This document shows positions 7,943 to 16,455 of a stretch of DNA of 64,000 bases, piece by piece (within the stretch, counting starts at the first letter, position 1; each line of letters opens with the position of its first letter). The notes beneath the pieces were generated by a model. It had not been told where the DNA came from. It saw nothing but the letters and a program-made list of their open reading frames with translations, and made no database searches. The position numbers and the translations under genes were made by a program. The stretch spans positions 1-64,000 of the forward strand of contig NZ_QUAB01000041.1 in NCBI RefSeq assembly GCF_003387575.1. The letters run 5' to 3'. This DNA comes from Microbacterium bovistercoris (lineage in GTDB: Bacteria > Actinomycetota > Actinomycetes > Actinomycetales > Microbacteriaceae).

Positions 7943-8775
7943 CCACCGACCCTAGCGGCGAGACCTGAGAGGACCTCACTGGTGCCGCCGCGCACGACGA
8001 CATCGGCCCAGGCATCCGCCCTGGTGGGTTCACGGTTCACCAGGACGATCGGGATGCCGCGCCGGCGGGCGCGCTCGATCACGCGCACGCCGGAGTTCAC
8101 CGTCAGCGACGTTCCCGCCACCAGAAGTGCGTCGGAGGCGCGCACCAGCGACTCGGAGATGCGGAATCGATCCGCGGGCACGTATTCGCCGAAGAAGACG
8201 ACGTCGGGCTTGAGCATCCCGCCGCACACGGTGCACGGGGGGACGATGAATCCGTCGGTGCTCTCCGGTGCGACGTCGCCGTCGGGATTCATCACGATGT
8301 TCTCCGGGACGGTGATCCACGGGTTGAGCTCTTCGAGACGCGCCCCGATGTCCCTCCGGTCGAAGATCTGACGGCAGTCGAGGCACAGCACGCGGCGCAT
8401 CGTGCCGTGGATCTCGACCACGCGCGTGCTGCCGGCGCCGAGGTGCAGTCCGTCGACGTTCTGCGTCACGACGCCGCTGACGGCGCCGCGGCGCTCCATG
8501 ACAGCGAGCGCGCGATGCCCGGCGTTCGGCTGCACCGAGGTGAACGTGCGCCAGCCGAGGTGGCCGCCCACCCAGTACCGGCGTCTGGCCGCCTCGTCGC
8601 CGAGATAGGTCTGGATCGTCATCGGATTCGCCCGAGTGCGCGAGCCTGCGCCGCGATAGGCGGGGATGCCCGAGTCGGTGGAGATCCCGGCACCGGTGAG
8701 CACGGCCGTGCGGCGGCTCTCCAGAACTGCTGCGGCCTCGTCGATCTGATCCTCGAGCTCTGCCGTCGTGTCCAC
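7939..8775 (-). CDS. Sir2-type NAD-dependent protein deacylase
   Basis: Predicted 278 residues. The NAD-binding GAGISTDSGIPAYRG motif lies at about residue 29, TQNVDGLH marks the catalytic core, HGTMRRVLCLDC and PPCTVCGG give the two zinc CxxC pairs, and AGTSLTVNSGV is the second nucleotide segment. Sirtuins remove acyl groups from lysines, often on acyl-CoA synthetases. GTG start, with TAGACT (minus strand, 8782-8787) six bases upstream, so it is probably leaderless and the first gene of a two-gene unit with the histidine phosphatase. Confidence 0.9.
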   Translation of the reverse strand: MDTTAELEDQIDEAAAVLESRRTAVLTGAGISTDSGIPAYRGAGSRTRANPMTIQTYLGDEAARRRYWVGGHLGWRTFTSVQPNAGHRALAVMERRGAVSGVVTQNVDGLHLGAGSTRVVEIHGTMRRVLCLDCRQIFDRRDIGARLEELNPWITVPENIVMNPDGDVAPESTDGFIVPPCTVCGGMLKPDVVFFGEYVPADRFRISESLVRASDALLVAGTSLTVNSGVRVIERARRRGIPIVLVNREPTRADAWADVVVRGGTSEVLSGLAARVGG

Positions 8776-8819
8776 CCCGCGAGTCTAGGGTTCCGTCTCG
8801 TCGGCGGGAAGATGGGAGC

Positions 8820-9623
8820 ATGCATCTCGTTGCCATCGACGACCCGGATGACCCGCGCCTCGACGACTACCGTTCGCTCACCGATGTCGCACTGCGGCGC
8901 GCGCAGGAGACCGAGCGCGGGCTGTACATGGCGGAGTCGCCGAAGGTGATCGAGCGGGCGCTGGCGGCCGGTCACCGGCCGCGATCGGTTCTGGTGCAGC
9001 AGAAATGGGTCGAGCAGGTGCGCGGGGTGGTTCCTGAGGGGACCACGGTCTACGTCGTCCCGGATGCCGTCTCGGAGGCGCTGACGGGGTTCGCCGTGCA
9101 CCGGGGTGCATTGGCTGCGATGCACCGGCCGGAGCTGCCGACGGTGACCGATCTGGTGGGCGGACTGCCGGTGCGTTCGCGGGTGGCGGTGCTGGAAGGG
9201 CTCACCGATCACGCGAACGTCGGGGCGCTGTTCCGCTCGGCGGCTGCTCTGGGCGTCGGCGCCGTGCTGGTGTCGCCGTCGTGCGCCGACCCGCTCTACC
9301 GCAGGTCGGTGCGCGTGTCGATGGGCACGGTGTTCCAGGTTCCTTGGACGCGGATCGAGAACTGGGGTGCGGGAATCGGCGACCTGAAGGATGCCGGTTT
9401 CGTCATCGCCGGGATGACGCTGGGGGCGGGTGCTGTGCCGCTCGACGACCTGGTCGCCGAGAATCCCGCGCGGCTCGCGCTCGCGTTCGGCAACGAGGGG
9501 GACGGGCTGACCACCGCAACGGACGCCATGCTCGATCGGCGCGTGATCATCCCGATGACACGCGGAGTCGATTCGCTGAACGTGGCCGCGGCGTCCGCCG
9601 TCGCGTTCTACGCGACGAGGTGA
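8820..9623 (+). CDS. TrmH/SpoU family RNA 2'-O-methyltransferase
   Basis: Predicted 267 residues. The three SPOUT signatures are present: LEGLTDHANVGALFRSA, LAFGNEGDGLT, and IPMTRGVDSLNVAAASAVAFYA at the C terminus, forming the knotted S-adenosylmethionine site. An N-terminal substrate-binding extension of about 110 residues matches the rRNA methyltransferase subgroup. The target nucleotide (tRNA or 23S rRNA) cannot be told. It is divergent from the sirtuin gene and nearly abuts the convergent transporter gene, with a 6-base gap. Confidence 0.9.
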   Translation: MHLVAIDDPDDPRLDDYRSLTDVALRRAQETERGLYMAESPKVIERALAAGHRPRSVLVQQKWVEQVRGVVPEGTTVYVVPDAVSEALTGFAVHRGALAAMHRPELPTVTDLVGGLPVRSRVAVLEGLTDHANVGALFRSAAALGVGAVLVSPSCADPLYRRSVRVSMGTVFQVPWTRIENWGAGIGDLKDAGFVIAGMTLGAGAVPLDDLVAENPARLALAFGNEGDGLTTATDAMLDRRVIIPMTRGVDSLNVAAASAVAFYATR

Positions 9624-9629
9624 TGGGTC

Positions 9630-10571
9630 CTACGCCGGATCGGCGGCTCCCGCATCGCGTGCCTTCTGCCTCGGCGAAGGGAGCTGCCCTGCCAGCATGG
9701 CGGTGAGTGCTATGGCGAAGCCGAGCAGCTGGAGCCGGCTGAGGGCTTCCCCGGCGATGAGAGCACCCAGGGTTGCCGCGACGAGCGGGGAGAGCAGCCC
9801 GAGCAGTGCGGTCGCCGTGACGGGAAGGCGACGGATGCCGGAGAACCAGATCGTGTACGTCAGAAGCGTCCCGACCAGGCCGAGCCAGGCGTATCCGAGC
9901 CAGGCCGCGCCGTCGATGTCGGTGGGCACGCCGTCGATGAGCAGCGCGGGCAGCAGGAGCACCAGGCCACCGGCGGTGAGCTGCCATCCCGCCAGGCCGA
10001 CGGGGGAGACTCCTTCTGGGCGGCCCCACTTCTTCGTGAGCACGACGCCGGTGCCCATCGAGACGGCGCCGGCGAGGCCTGCGACGATGCCGAGGGGTGA
10101 CATCGCTGCGTCCGGCCCCAGCACGACGAGCGCGACTCCGATCATGCCGAGCAGGCCCCAGCCGACCCTCCAGCGGGAAAGTCTCTCGTGCAGGATCGCC
10201 ACGGCGAGGAGGGCGATCACGATCGGCTGGGCTGCACCGAGGGTGGCGGCCACGCCGCCGGGCAGCTGCTGGGCCGCGAGGAAGAGCAGCGGGAAGAAGG
10301 CGCCCATGTTGAGGGTGCCGAGGATCAGGCTCTTCCACCACCATGATCCGTGTGGCAGCTGCCGGGCGATCAGCAGAGCGATGAGTCCGGCGGGGAGCGC
10401 ACGCATCGTGGCTGCGAAGAGGGGGTGCCCTGCAGGGAGCAGGTGCGTGGTGACGATGTAGGTCGTGCCCCACACAGCCGGGGCCAGCGCGGTCAGCGCC
10501 GTCCAGCCCATCCGGTTCGCGGTGCCGGCCCGAGCGCCTGGCGGCGCTGGCGGGCTTGTCGTCGTGGTCAT
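9630..10571 (-). CDS. EamA/DMT-family transporter
   Basis: Predicted 313 residues with about ten hydrophobic segments arranged as two EamA repeats, beginning WTALTALAPAVWGTTYIVTT and including the typical GVAATLGAAQPIVIALLA. These drug/metabolite transporters export amino acids or other metabolites. The much longer open frame upstream is a shadow of the LysR gene; the start at 10571 (MTTTTSPPAP) is chosen because the divergent LysR gene begins at 10650. The pairing suggests LysR control of export. Confidence 0.88.
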   Translation of the reverse strand: MTTTTSPPAPPGARAGTANRMGWTALTALAPAVWGTTYIVTTHLLPAGHPLFAATMRALPAGLIALLIARQLPHGSWWWKSLILGTLNMGAFFPLLFLAAQQLPGGVAATLGAAQPIVIALLAVAILHERLSRWRVGWGLLGMIGVALVVLGPDAAMSPLGIVAGLAGAVSMGTGVVLTKKWGRPEGVSPVGLAGWQLTAGGLVLLLPALLIDGVPTDIDGAAWLGYAWLGLVGTLLTYTIWFSGIRRLPVTATALLGLLSPLVAATLGALIAGEALSRLQLLGFAIALTAMLAGQLPSPRQKARDAGAADPA

Positions 10572-10617
10572 GCTTCCATCGTCGACGCGGATCAAGGATG
10601 AGTCCAACGCATTGTTG

Positions 10618-10632
10618 TCATGGCATCCATGA
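10618..10632. promoter_or_regulatory. candidate LysR operator
   Basis: TCATGG-CAT-CCATGA, a perfect 6-base inverted repeat around three bases, in the 78-base gap between the EamA transporter and LysR genes. Its 15-base size suits the dyad that LysR-type regulators bind, and the position suits control of both divergent genes. Not tested beyond symmetry. Confidence 0.5.
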
Positions 10633-10649
10633 ACTGAGATCATCAAGCG

Positions 10650-11510
10650 ATGGAGCTCCAGCAGATGCGTTACGTGGTCGCGGTGGCGCAGGAGCGCAGC
10701 TTCACGCGGGCGGCCGAGCGATGCCATGTCGTGCAGTCCGCGCTCAGCCATCAGGTCAAGGCTCTGGAGCGCGAACTGGGCGTCACGTTGTTCGCGCGCA
10801 GCAGCCGTCGCGTCGAGCCCACAGCGGCCGGCGAAGCGTTCGTTGCTGCGGCCCGGGCCAGTCTCGATGCAGCCGACCGCGCGATCGCCGATGCCGCGGC
10901 CGCCTCCGGGCAGATCCAGGGAACGCTGAACGTCGGTGCGATCCCGACGGTCACCGCCATCGACCTCCCTTCCGCCCTCGCTGCCTTTCGCTCGCTCCAC
11001 CCAGCCGTGCGCATCGGCGTGAGGACCGCTGGAAGCGACGAGTTCCTCACTGCGATCGCACAAGGCTCGTTGGACGTGGCGCTGCTCGGGCTCCCCGAAG
11101 AACGAGCGCAGCGCGGAATCGCCATGCGTACCCTGGCTCGCGAACGCCACGTCGCCGTCGTGGGCAGCGCCCATCCGTTGGCCGGACGGGCCGGGTGCCG
11201 CCTGAGCGATCTCGCTGACAGCACGTTCGTGGACTTCCCGCCCGGAACGCCGGGGCGGGCCCAGTCGGATGTCGCCTTCGAGCGCGCGGGGCTACGCCGG
11301 GAGGTCGCGTTCGAAGCGATGAACCTCGACCTGATTCTGGGCCTGGTCCGGAGCGGGCTCGCCGTCGCACTGCTTCCGCCGGGTCTCATTCCCGAAACGG
11401 GTGACCTGTGCACGATCCCGCTCGCGGACGGACCCACCCGGGTCCAGTGCCTGGCCTGGAGCGACTTCAACGCGACGCCGGCCGCGCGAGCCTTCGTCGA
11501 AGGACTCTGA
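10650..11510 (+). CDS. LysR-type transcriptional regulator
   Basis: Predicted 286 residues. The N-terminal winged helix is typical (MELQQMRYVVAVAQE, then RAAERCHVVQSALSHQVKALE, then TLFARSSRRVEPT). The effector domain begins near residue 90 (GTLNVGAIPTV) and contains AVVGSAHPLAG. LysR proteins usually control the divergent gene in response to a small ligand, so the EamA exporter is the probable target. The C terminus, near residue 286, is slightly short but intact. Confidence 0.92.
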   Translation: MELQQMRYVVAVAQERSFTRAAERCHVVQSALSHQVKALERELGVTLFARSSRRVEPTAAGEAFVAAARASLDAADRAIADAAAASGQIQGTLNVGAIPTVTAIDLPSALAAFRSLHPAVRIGVRTAGSDEFLTAIAQGSLDVALLGLPEERAQRGIAMRTLARERHVAVVGSAHPLAGRAGCRLSDLADSTFVDFPPGTPGRAQSDVAFERAGLRREVAFEAMNLDLILGLVRSGLAVALLPPGLIPETGDLCTIPLADGPTRVQCLAWSDFNATPAARAFVEGL

Positions 11511-11620
11511 CGGTCTTGTCCCGTGTCGCGCGGAGCACATCTCCACCGCGACGCGTACGGACCGCCGGCTTCGGCGTGATTGCATTGGATGCGCCAACGA
11601 CACTCGAAAGGCAGCACCGC

Positions 11621-12424
11621 ATGACCGACCCGTTCCCGCACGTCGTCCGCCGAGGCGAGGGTGCCCCGCTCCTGTTCGTGCACGGCAACGGCGTCGACCA
11701 CCGGCTACTCCTCGGGCTCGACCCGGTCTTCGCCGCATCCGGGCGATGGGAGCGGATCTACCTCGACCTCGCAGGCTTCGGCCGCACACGCGCATTGGAG
11801 GGGCGAGCCGGGCTGCCGGATCTGGCGGACTGGCTCGACGGTGTCGTCGACAGTCTGATCGGCTCCGCTCCGTTCGCGGTGGTGGGCAACTCGCTCGGCG
11901 GGCTCCTGGCCAGGGACATCGTCTCGCGCCGGCCGAAGCAGTGCCTGGGCATGGCGCTCCTCGCGCCGGCCGTAGACCCGGTCCGCGAACGCAGGAGGCT
12001 GCCCGAGCCGGAGGTGCTGTTCGAGGATCCCCGACTGCTGGCCTCGCTCGACCCGCGCGACGCTGCGGACTACGCGGAACTGGCGGTCCTGCAGACGCCG
12101 GACAACTGGGCGAGGTTCCGGGATGCTGCTCTGCCCGGCATACGCGCTGCCGACGAAGGTGCGATGGGTCGGCTCGGCGATCTCTACGAGCTGCCCGCAT
12201 TCGCGGACGACTGGGAGTCGTTCGAGCGCCCGGTACTGATCGTGGCGGGAAAACAGGACGCCGTCGTCGGCCACGAGGACCAGCGGGGCGTGATGGGATC
12301 CGGCACCGCGATGGCCTGCCGTCGGCAAGTCGGGGCGGCGGGCGCACGCCCGCTGGGCGGGAGGGCGAGGTCAGTCGTCGAGAGCGCGATCCTCGAAGGC
12401 GGCGTCGACGTCCACCCGCAGTGA
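11621..12424 (+). CDS. alpha/beta-hydrolase with abnormal C terminus (possibly frameshifted)
   Basis: Predicted 267 residues from the ATG at 11621. The fold is good up to about residue 220: LLFVHGNGVDHRLL, YLDLAGFGRT, nucleophile VVGNSLGGLLA, acid in LIVAGKQDAVVGHEDQ. After that the sequence turns into Arg/Gly-rich residues with no GHxxxxE-type histidine, and the frame runs 54 bases into the convergent gene at 12371. This suggests one or more frameshifts near 12280-12350 and a non-functional enzyme. I could not find one single frame that restores a convincing end. Confidence 0.6.
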   Translation: MTDPFPHVVRRGEGAPLLFVHGNGVDHRLLLGLDPVFAASGRWERIYLDLAGFGRTRALEGRAGLPDLADWLDGVVDSLIGSAPFAVVGNSLGGLLARDIVSRRPKQCLGMALLAPAVDPVRERRRLPEPEVLFEDPRLLASLDPRDAADYAELAVLQTPDNWARFRDAALPGIRAADEGAMGRLGDLYELPAFADDWESFERPVLIVAGKQDAVVGHEDQRGVMGSGTAMACRRQVGAAGARPLGGRARSVVESAILEGGVDVHPQ

Positions 12425-12868
12425 AGGTGGGCGCCGGTCGTCGCGGAGTGCGCGGCGCGCGGTGATCGCCCAGCCGAGAGGGATCGCAGCGCCGGATGCG
12501 AACCCGACGGCGACGCCACCCGAGGGAACGGAGAGGCAGGCTGTGGCGAACGCAGCACCGATTCCGAACGCGACACCCAGCGCGCAGTAAGCGAGCATGT
12601 GCGCGGCGAAACTGCTGACTCGCTGCAGAGCGCGCCCGACCCAGCGGAACGGCCAGGTGCCGAGTGCCATCACGACGAGACTGACCGGTGCGGCGAAGAT
12701 CAGTGCGAAGCCCCCGATGGTGAGCCCCCACACGAACCCACCGAATGCGCTCTTCGGATCCGTGGACCACGGCACGAGGCTCGTCGCGAACATCAGCGGC
12801 AGCAGGATCAGGAACATCAGCCACGCCCACAGCGCCCCGCGCATGAACTCCTGCTCTGTGAACGCCAT
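12371..12868 (-). CDS. four-helix membrane protein, unknown function
   Basis: Predicted 165 residues with about four membrane segments: LWAWLMFLILLPLMFA, TIGGFALIFAAPVSLVVMA, MLAYCALGVAFGIGAAFA, and GVAVGFASGAAIPLGWAI, ending in an acidic tail. I chose the ATG at 12868, which has GAGG five bases before it; an ATG at 12904 is also open. It lies just downstream of a TetR gene on the same strand, so the two probably form an operon and TetR may control it. I do not recognise the family. Confidence 0.6.
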   Translation of the reverse strand: MAFTEQEFMRGALWAWLMFLILLPLMFATSLVPWSTDPKSAFGGFVWGLTIGGFALIFAAPVSLVVMALGTWPFRWVGRALQRVSSFAAHMLAYCALGVAFGIGAAFATACLSVPSGGVAVGFASGAAIPLGWAITARRALRDDRRPPSLRVDVDAAFEDRALDD

Positions 12869-12911
12869 CGGCGCCTCAACGCTGCGCGGGCTCGCCGTCC
12901 TCATGGCGTGC

Positions 12912-13583
12912 TCACGCCCGCACCTCGGCGATCTGGTCGAGCAGATCCCGGGTGACGCCGCGGATGCCGGGCATCCGCAGGAACGGCAGCGCGACGGAGA
13001 ACAGCCGCAGCGCGGTGTCCAGCAGGCGCCGCGTGCGACGGTGGTCGTCGCTGTCGTCGTAGGTCCAGCGCAGCACGAGGCCCAGGTACAGGACGAACAG
13101 CGCATCCGGCATCCGGCTCGCGACGTCTTCGGGGATGCGGTGATCGGCTCCGTCGATCGCGCGTCGGATCAGCTCTACCGTCAGATCGCGCGGCGACGAC
13201 GACTCCCGCGACAGCGGGTTGATGGGGGAGTCCGGCGCGATCATCGCGCTGAGGAACCCGGGCGCCACCTTCCGGTACGGCTCCAGGTTCGCGAGGCCGG
13301 TCTCGAACACGACACGCAGCCGGTCGACGAGTCCGGTGACGCCCTCGAGCTGCGGCACCGCGACCCGCGCATGATCGCTCTGCACCTGCTCGTACAGCGC
13401 CTGCACCAGATGGGTCTTGGAGGGGAAGTAGTAGTACGCGTTCCCCACCGACACTCCTGCCTCGGCGGCGATGAGGCGGATCGTCGTGTCGGGGTAGCCG
13501 CGTTCGATGAACGACGCGATCGCCGCATCTCGGATCCTGCTGCGGGTCTGCTCCGCCTTCGGCGTGAGTTCGGAACTGAACAT
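12912..13583 (-). CDS. TetR family regulator
   Basis: Predicted 223 residues from the ATG at 13583. The helix-turn-helix is unmistakable: AAIASFIERGYPDTTIRLIAAEA then VGNAYYYFPSKTHLV at about residues 20-60. A TATTAT hexamer (minus strand, 13590-13595) lies six bases before the start, which makes a leaderless transcript likely, and a palindrome covers the start codon. A TTG two codons upstream could also start translation but fits the -10 spacing less well. Confidence 0.88.
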   Translation of the reverse strand: MFSSELTPKAEQTRSRIRDAAIASFIERGYPDTTIRLIAAEAGVSVGNAYYYFPSKTHLVQALYEQVQSDHARVAVPQLEGVTGLVDRLRVVFETGLANLEPYRKVAPGFLSAMIAPDSPINPLSRESSSPRDLTVELIRRAIDGADHRIPEDVASRMPDALFVLYLGLVLRWTYDDSDDHRRTRRLLDTALRLFSVALPFLRMPGIRGVTRDLLDQIAEVRA

Positions 13584-13588
13584 GTTCA
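13577..13588. promoter_or_regulatory. palindromic operator over the TetR start codon
   Basis: TGAACATGTTCA is a perfect 12-base palindrome that includes the start codon of the TetR gene at 13583 and directly follows its TATTAT -10 hexamer. A repressor bound here would block transcription at +1, so self-repression is likely. The site is short for TetR, so adjacent bases may extend it. Confidence 0.5.
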
Positions 13589-13626
13589 AATAATACGCCC
13601 GGATGGGCCGGACGGCGAGTGCCGGC

Positions 13627-14307
13627 TCAGTTCAGCGCGTGCAACGCGGCTGCGGCCTCCGGCGCGCGGTCCGCCTGGCGCAGGGCCTCGGCCATCACAT
13701 AGCCGTCGGTCAGGGCATCGCCGGTGATCATGACCCGAACGAGCTCGACGCCGCAGGCCTCCCGGATCTCCTCCGCGCATGCGGCCAGCACGCGCGTGTT
13801 GACCTCGTCGTTGTGCGGCAGGTCCTCGCCGTCGATCCGCCGCACGGCATCGCGCAGTGCGGCGCCGACCAGATTGGATGCCCGCTCCTTCACGTTCACC
13901 ACGTCGAGCTCGAACACACGCAGATCGCGACCGGACGGGATCGGGCGCCATTCGAACGACGCATGCACCCGGTGCTGGTGTCCGCTCGCCCCGGTCAGCT
14001 CGCGCACCGGAAGGTCGGTCGCACGGCACCGCACGTCCACGAGCTTGTACCAGGCGAACACCGGGAAGGCTCCGTGCGTGCCCGGCCGCAGCACGACCAC
14101 CTGACCGGGGGCTGCCGGATCGCCCTTCGGCCGGCGGATGATCGGCTTCCCGTTGCGCGTGCGGATCGCCGCCCAGCCCTCCTCGACGGTGACGATGAAG
14201 ATCTTCAGCAGCGCGGGGACGACGAGCAGGATCGTCAGGATCATGGTGCCCGTCTTCAGCAGGTTCATGGTCCCTTTGGCGCTCATCATGGTCAGGAGCA
14301 TGTCCAT
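13627..14307 (-). CDS. membrane-anchored SPFH/band-7-like protein
   Basis: Predicted 226 residues. One hydrophobic segment at about residues 18-38 (TGTMILTILLVVPALLKIFIV) is followed by VEEGWAAIRTRNGKPI, which resembles the start of a stomatin/SPFH domain, and by a segment with VNVKERASNLVGAALRDAVRRI typical of its helical part. Such proteins scaffold membrane complexes. The match is by eye and moderate. It has no partner gene such as NfeD nearby; the neighbours are a TetR gene and glpD. Confidence 0.5.
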   Translation of the reverse strand: MDMLLTMMSAKGTMNLLKTGTMILTILLVVPALLKIFIVTVEEGWAAIRTRNGKPIIRRPKGDPAAPGQVVVLRPGTHGAFPVFAWYKLVDVRCRATDLPVRELTGASGHQHRVHASFEWRPIPSGRDLRVFELDVVNVKERASNLVGAALRDAVRRIDGEDLPHNDEVNTRVLAACAEEIREACGVELVRVMITGDALTDGYVMAEALRQADRAPEAAAALHALN

Positions 14308-14369
14308 GGCACCACTGTGCCCCCTGGCGGAGGCCGCAGACGGCGAAAGCCGCCGGGAACGACGGGTGT

Positions 14370-15830
14370 TCAGCCGCCGTTCTCCGAGAGTTCCGCCAGA
14401 GTCCGCGCGACGAGCGCCGACACCGGTGCCAGCGCACGCTCCCGTTCTTCAGGGACCAGGCCGATGCGTGACCGTCGATCCAGCACATCGTCCACCGTGA
14501 GCGCGAGTTCAGTGCGCACGGCCGAGACCACGTCCTCCCTCGTCAGGAACAGGCCGTCCGCCACGGGTTCCGACGGGCCGCCCGCCGCATCCACCAGCCG
14601 CAGCGCCGCGGTGCGACTCGGGCGCTGCGGCAGACCGTGCAGTCGCACGGCCAGGTCCACTGCATCCTCCGCCATCCGCCGGTACGTGGTCAGCTTGCCG
14701 CCGAGCACCGACACGAACCCGTCGTCGGATGCCGCGACGAGATGCCGCCGAGACACGTCGGCCGTCGATTCGCCACCGGTGTCGACCAGTGGACGCAGCC
14801 CGGCGAACGCGCCGCGGACGCGGTCACGGCCGATCGGCTCGGCGAGCACCCTGTTCACGCTGTCGAGCAGGAAGACGATCTCGGCCTCGGTCGGCGCGGC
14901 CACCCGGGGAACGGGCTCCGGGGCGTCCTCGTCCGTCAGGCCGACGATCACCCGGCCGTGCTGCTGCGGCAGCGCGAAGACGTATCTGCTGATCGAGCCC
15001 GGATGCGGGATCGTCAGGGCCGCCGCGGGATGCCCGAGATCGGCGGCATCCAGCACGATGTGCGTACCCCGGCTCGGGCGGACCGCGATCGCGGGGTCCA
15101 GCGTGCCCGCCCAGACACCGGTCGCGTTGATCACGCTCCGAGCGCGCAGTTCGAATCGCTCGCCGGTGAGCGCGTCCTCGGCGCTCGCCCCGTCGCCGCG
15201 CAGCTCGACGGCGCGAACCCGCGTGAGGATGCTCGTCCCCAGACCCGCGGCGGTGCGCGCCACCGTGACGACCAGTCGCGCATCGTCGACGAGCTGCCCG
15301 TCGTAGGACAGCATGCCTCCGCGCAGACCTTGAACGGAGAGCGCGGGGACCAGGCGCCGCGCCGTGCGCGCCGACACGGCCCGCGGCCCCGGCAGGGTCC
15401 TGCGGGAGGTGTGTGCGCGCATCCGCAGCAGATCGCCCATCACCATGCCCACCGCACCGGCGGAGCGCTGCGAGAACGTCACGCCCGGTGCGAACGGCAG
15501 CAGCTGGGGGAGCGGGCGGATCAGGTGTGGCGCGATCTGCGTCATGAGGAGGTGGCGTTCGAGTGCACTCTCCTTCGCGGTAGCCACGTCGCCGGTGGCG
15601 AGGTAGCGCAATCCGCCGTGCACCAGTTTCGAACTGAACCGGCTGGTGCCGAACGCGAGATCCTCGGCCTCGACGAGCGTGACGCTCAGACCGCGCGAGG
15701 CGGCGTCGAGAGCGACGCCGACGCCGGTGATTCCGCCTCCGACGACGAGAACGTCGACGGTCTCACCGGCCGCGCGCGACAAGTCGTCCCGGCGTCGTAC
15801 GGCGTTGAGGTCGGCGGAGGTCGTGATCAT
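14370..15830 (-). CDS. glpD: FAD-dependent glycerol-3-phosphate dehydrogenase
   Basis: Predicted 486 residues. The FAD-binding GGGITGVGVALDAASRG motif is at about residue 30, followed by SSKLVHGGLRYLATGD typical of GlpD, and a C-terminal helical domain. It oxidises sn-glycerol 3-phosphate to dihydroxyacetone phosphate at the membrane and passes electrons to quinone. It overlaps the stop of the upstream TetR gene by four bases, so the two are co-transcribed. Its product is the substrate family used by the alkyl-DHAP-synthase-like gene opposite, which links the cluster. Confidence 0.92.
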   Translation of the reverse strand: MITTSADLNAVRRRDDLSRAAGETVDVLVVGGGITGVGVALDAASRGLSVTLVEAEDLAFGTSRFSSKLVHGGLRYLATGDVATAKESALERHLLMTQIAPHLIRPLPQLLPFAPGVTFSQRSAGAVGMVMGDLLRMRAHTSRRTLPGPRAVSARTARRLVPALSVQGLRGGMLSYDGQLVDDARLVVTVARTAAGLGTSILTRVRAVELRGDGASAEDALTGERFELRARSVINATGVWAGTLDPAIAVRPSRGTHIVLDAADLGHPAAALTIPHPGSISRYVFALPQQHGRVIVGLTDEDAPEPVPRVAAPTEAEIVFLLDSVNRVLAEPIGRDRVRGAFAGLRPLVDTGGESTADVSRRHLVAASDDGFVSVLGGKLTTYRRMAEDAVDLAVRLHGLPQRPSRTAALRLVDAAGGPSEPVADGLFLTREDVVSAVRTELALTVDDVLDRRSRIGLVPEERERALAPVSALVARTLAELSENGG

Positions 15831-16435
15831 GGCCGCAGCAGCCCGTCCAGTGCGGCGCCCAGCTCTCGTTCCCACGCCTCCTCGTCGATGAGTTCGGCCA
15901 CGGTGCCGTGCGAGAGCACGGCGGACTGGGCGACGAGCAGCAGCATCACGGCGATCTCCTGCGGCGGAGCGGTTCGCACGGTGCCACCCGGCTGCGCGGC
16001 GGAGATCGCCTGCGCCAGCCAGCCGATGATCATGCGCTGGCTGGAGCCGACGCGCTGCAGCGTGTACCGGGTGAAGGCCTCGGGCTCCTCGGCGAGGAGC
16101 CGTCCGTAGACGGCGTCACCGCGGAACAGGCGGATGAAGCGCAGCACGTCCGCGACCACCTGTGTGCGGTCCCGTTCGCGTGCCGGGAACTGCGCCAGGA
16201 TGCCGGCGGCGCGGCGCAGCAGTGCCGTGCGGACGACGTCGTCGGCATCGCTCCAGCTGCGATAGATGGTCGGACGGCTGACCTCGGCGCGGCGGGCGAG
16301 CTCCGCGATGGTCACATCGTGCACTCCGCGGCGCACGATCACCTCGTCGGCGGCGTCCAGGATGCGGCTCTGCGTCGCGTCCCAGTTCGGGAGCGCGACG
16401 GTCGGCAGGACCTCTTCGAATTGACGTTCTTCCAC
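15827..16435 (-). CDS. TetR family regulator of the glpD/AGPS-like cluster
   Basis: Predicted 202 residues from a GTG. Helix-turn-helix: AADEVIVRRGVHDVTIAELARRAEV then RPTIYRSWSDADDVV at about residues 28-65. It lies between glpD (same strand, overlapping) and the divergent flavoprotein gene, the same arrangement I recall for M. tuberculosis Rv2250c between glpD1 and Rv2251. A palindrome covers its start codon, so it probably represses both directions. Confidence 0.88.
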   Translation of the reverse strand: MEERQFEEVLPTVALPNWDATQSRILDAADEVIVRRGVHDVTIAELARRAEVSRPTIYRSWSDADDVVRTALLRRAAGILAQFPARERDRTQVVADVLRFIRLFRGDAVYGRLLAEEPEAFTRYTLQRVGSSQRMIIGWLAQAISAAQPGGTVRTAPPQEIAVMLLLVAQSAVLSHGTVAELIDEEAWERELGAALDGLLRP

Positions 16436-16450
16436 AATGTGTCACACTGT
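16434..16450. promoter_or_regulatory. candidate TetR operator in the divergent gap
   Basis: ACA-A-TGTG-T-CACA-C-TGT: a 17-base imperfect palindrome (two single-base interruptions around a central T). It overlaps the GTG of the TetR gene (16433-16435) and lies 5 bases before the ATG of the flavoprotein gene at 16456. One bound dimer could block both promoters. Confidence 0.55.
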
Positions 16451-16455
16451 AACGC

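Noticed and set aside
10571..11174. N-terminal extension of the EamA transporter by about 200 residues
   Set aside because: The extension is antisense to the LysR gene; the transporter's membrane segments start after residue 201 of that frame.
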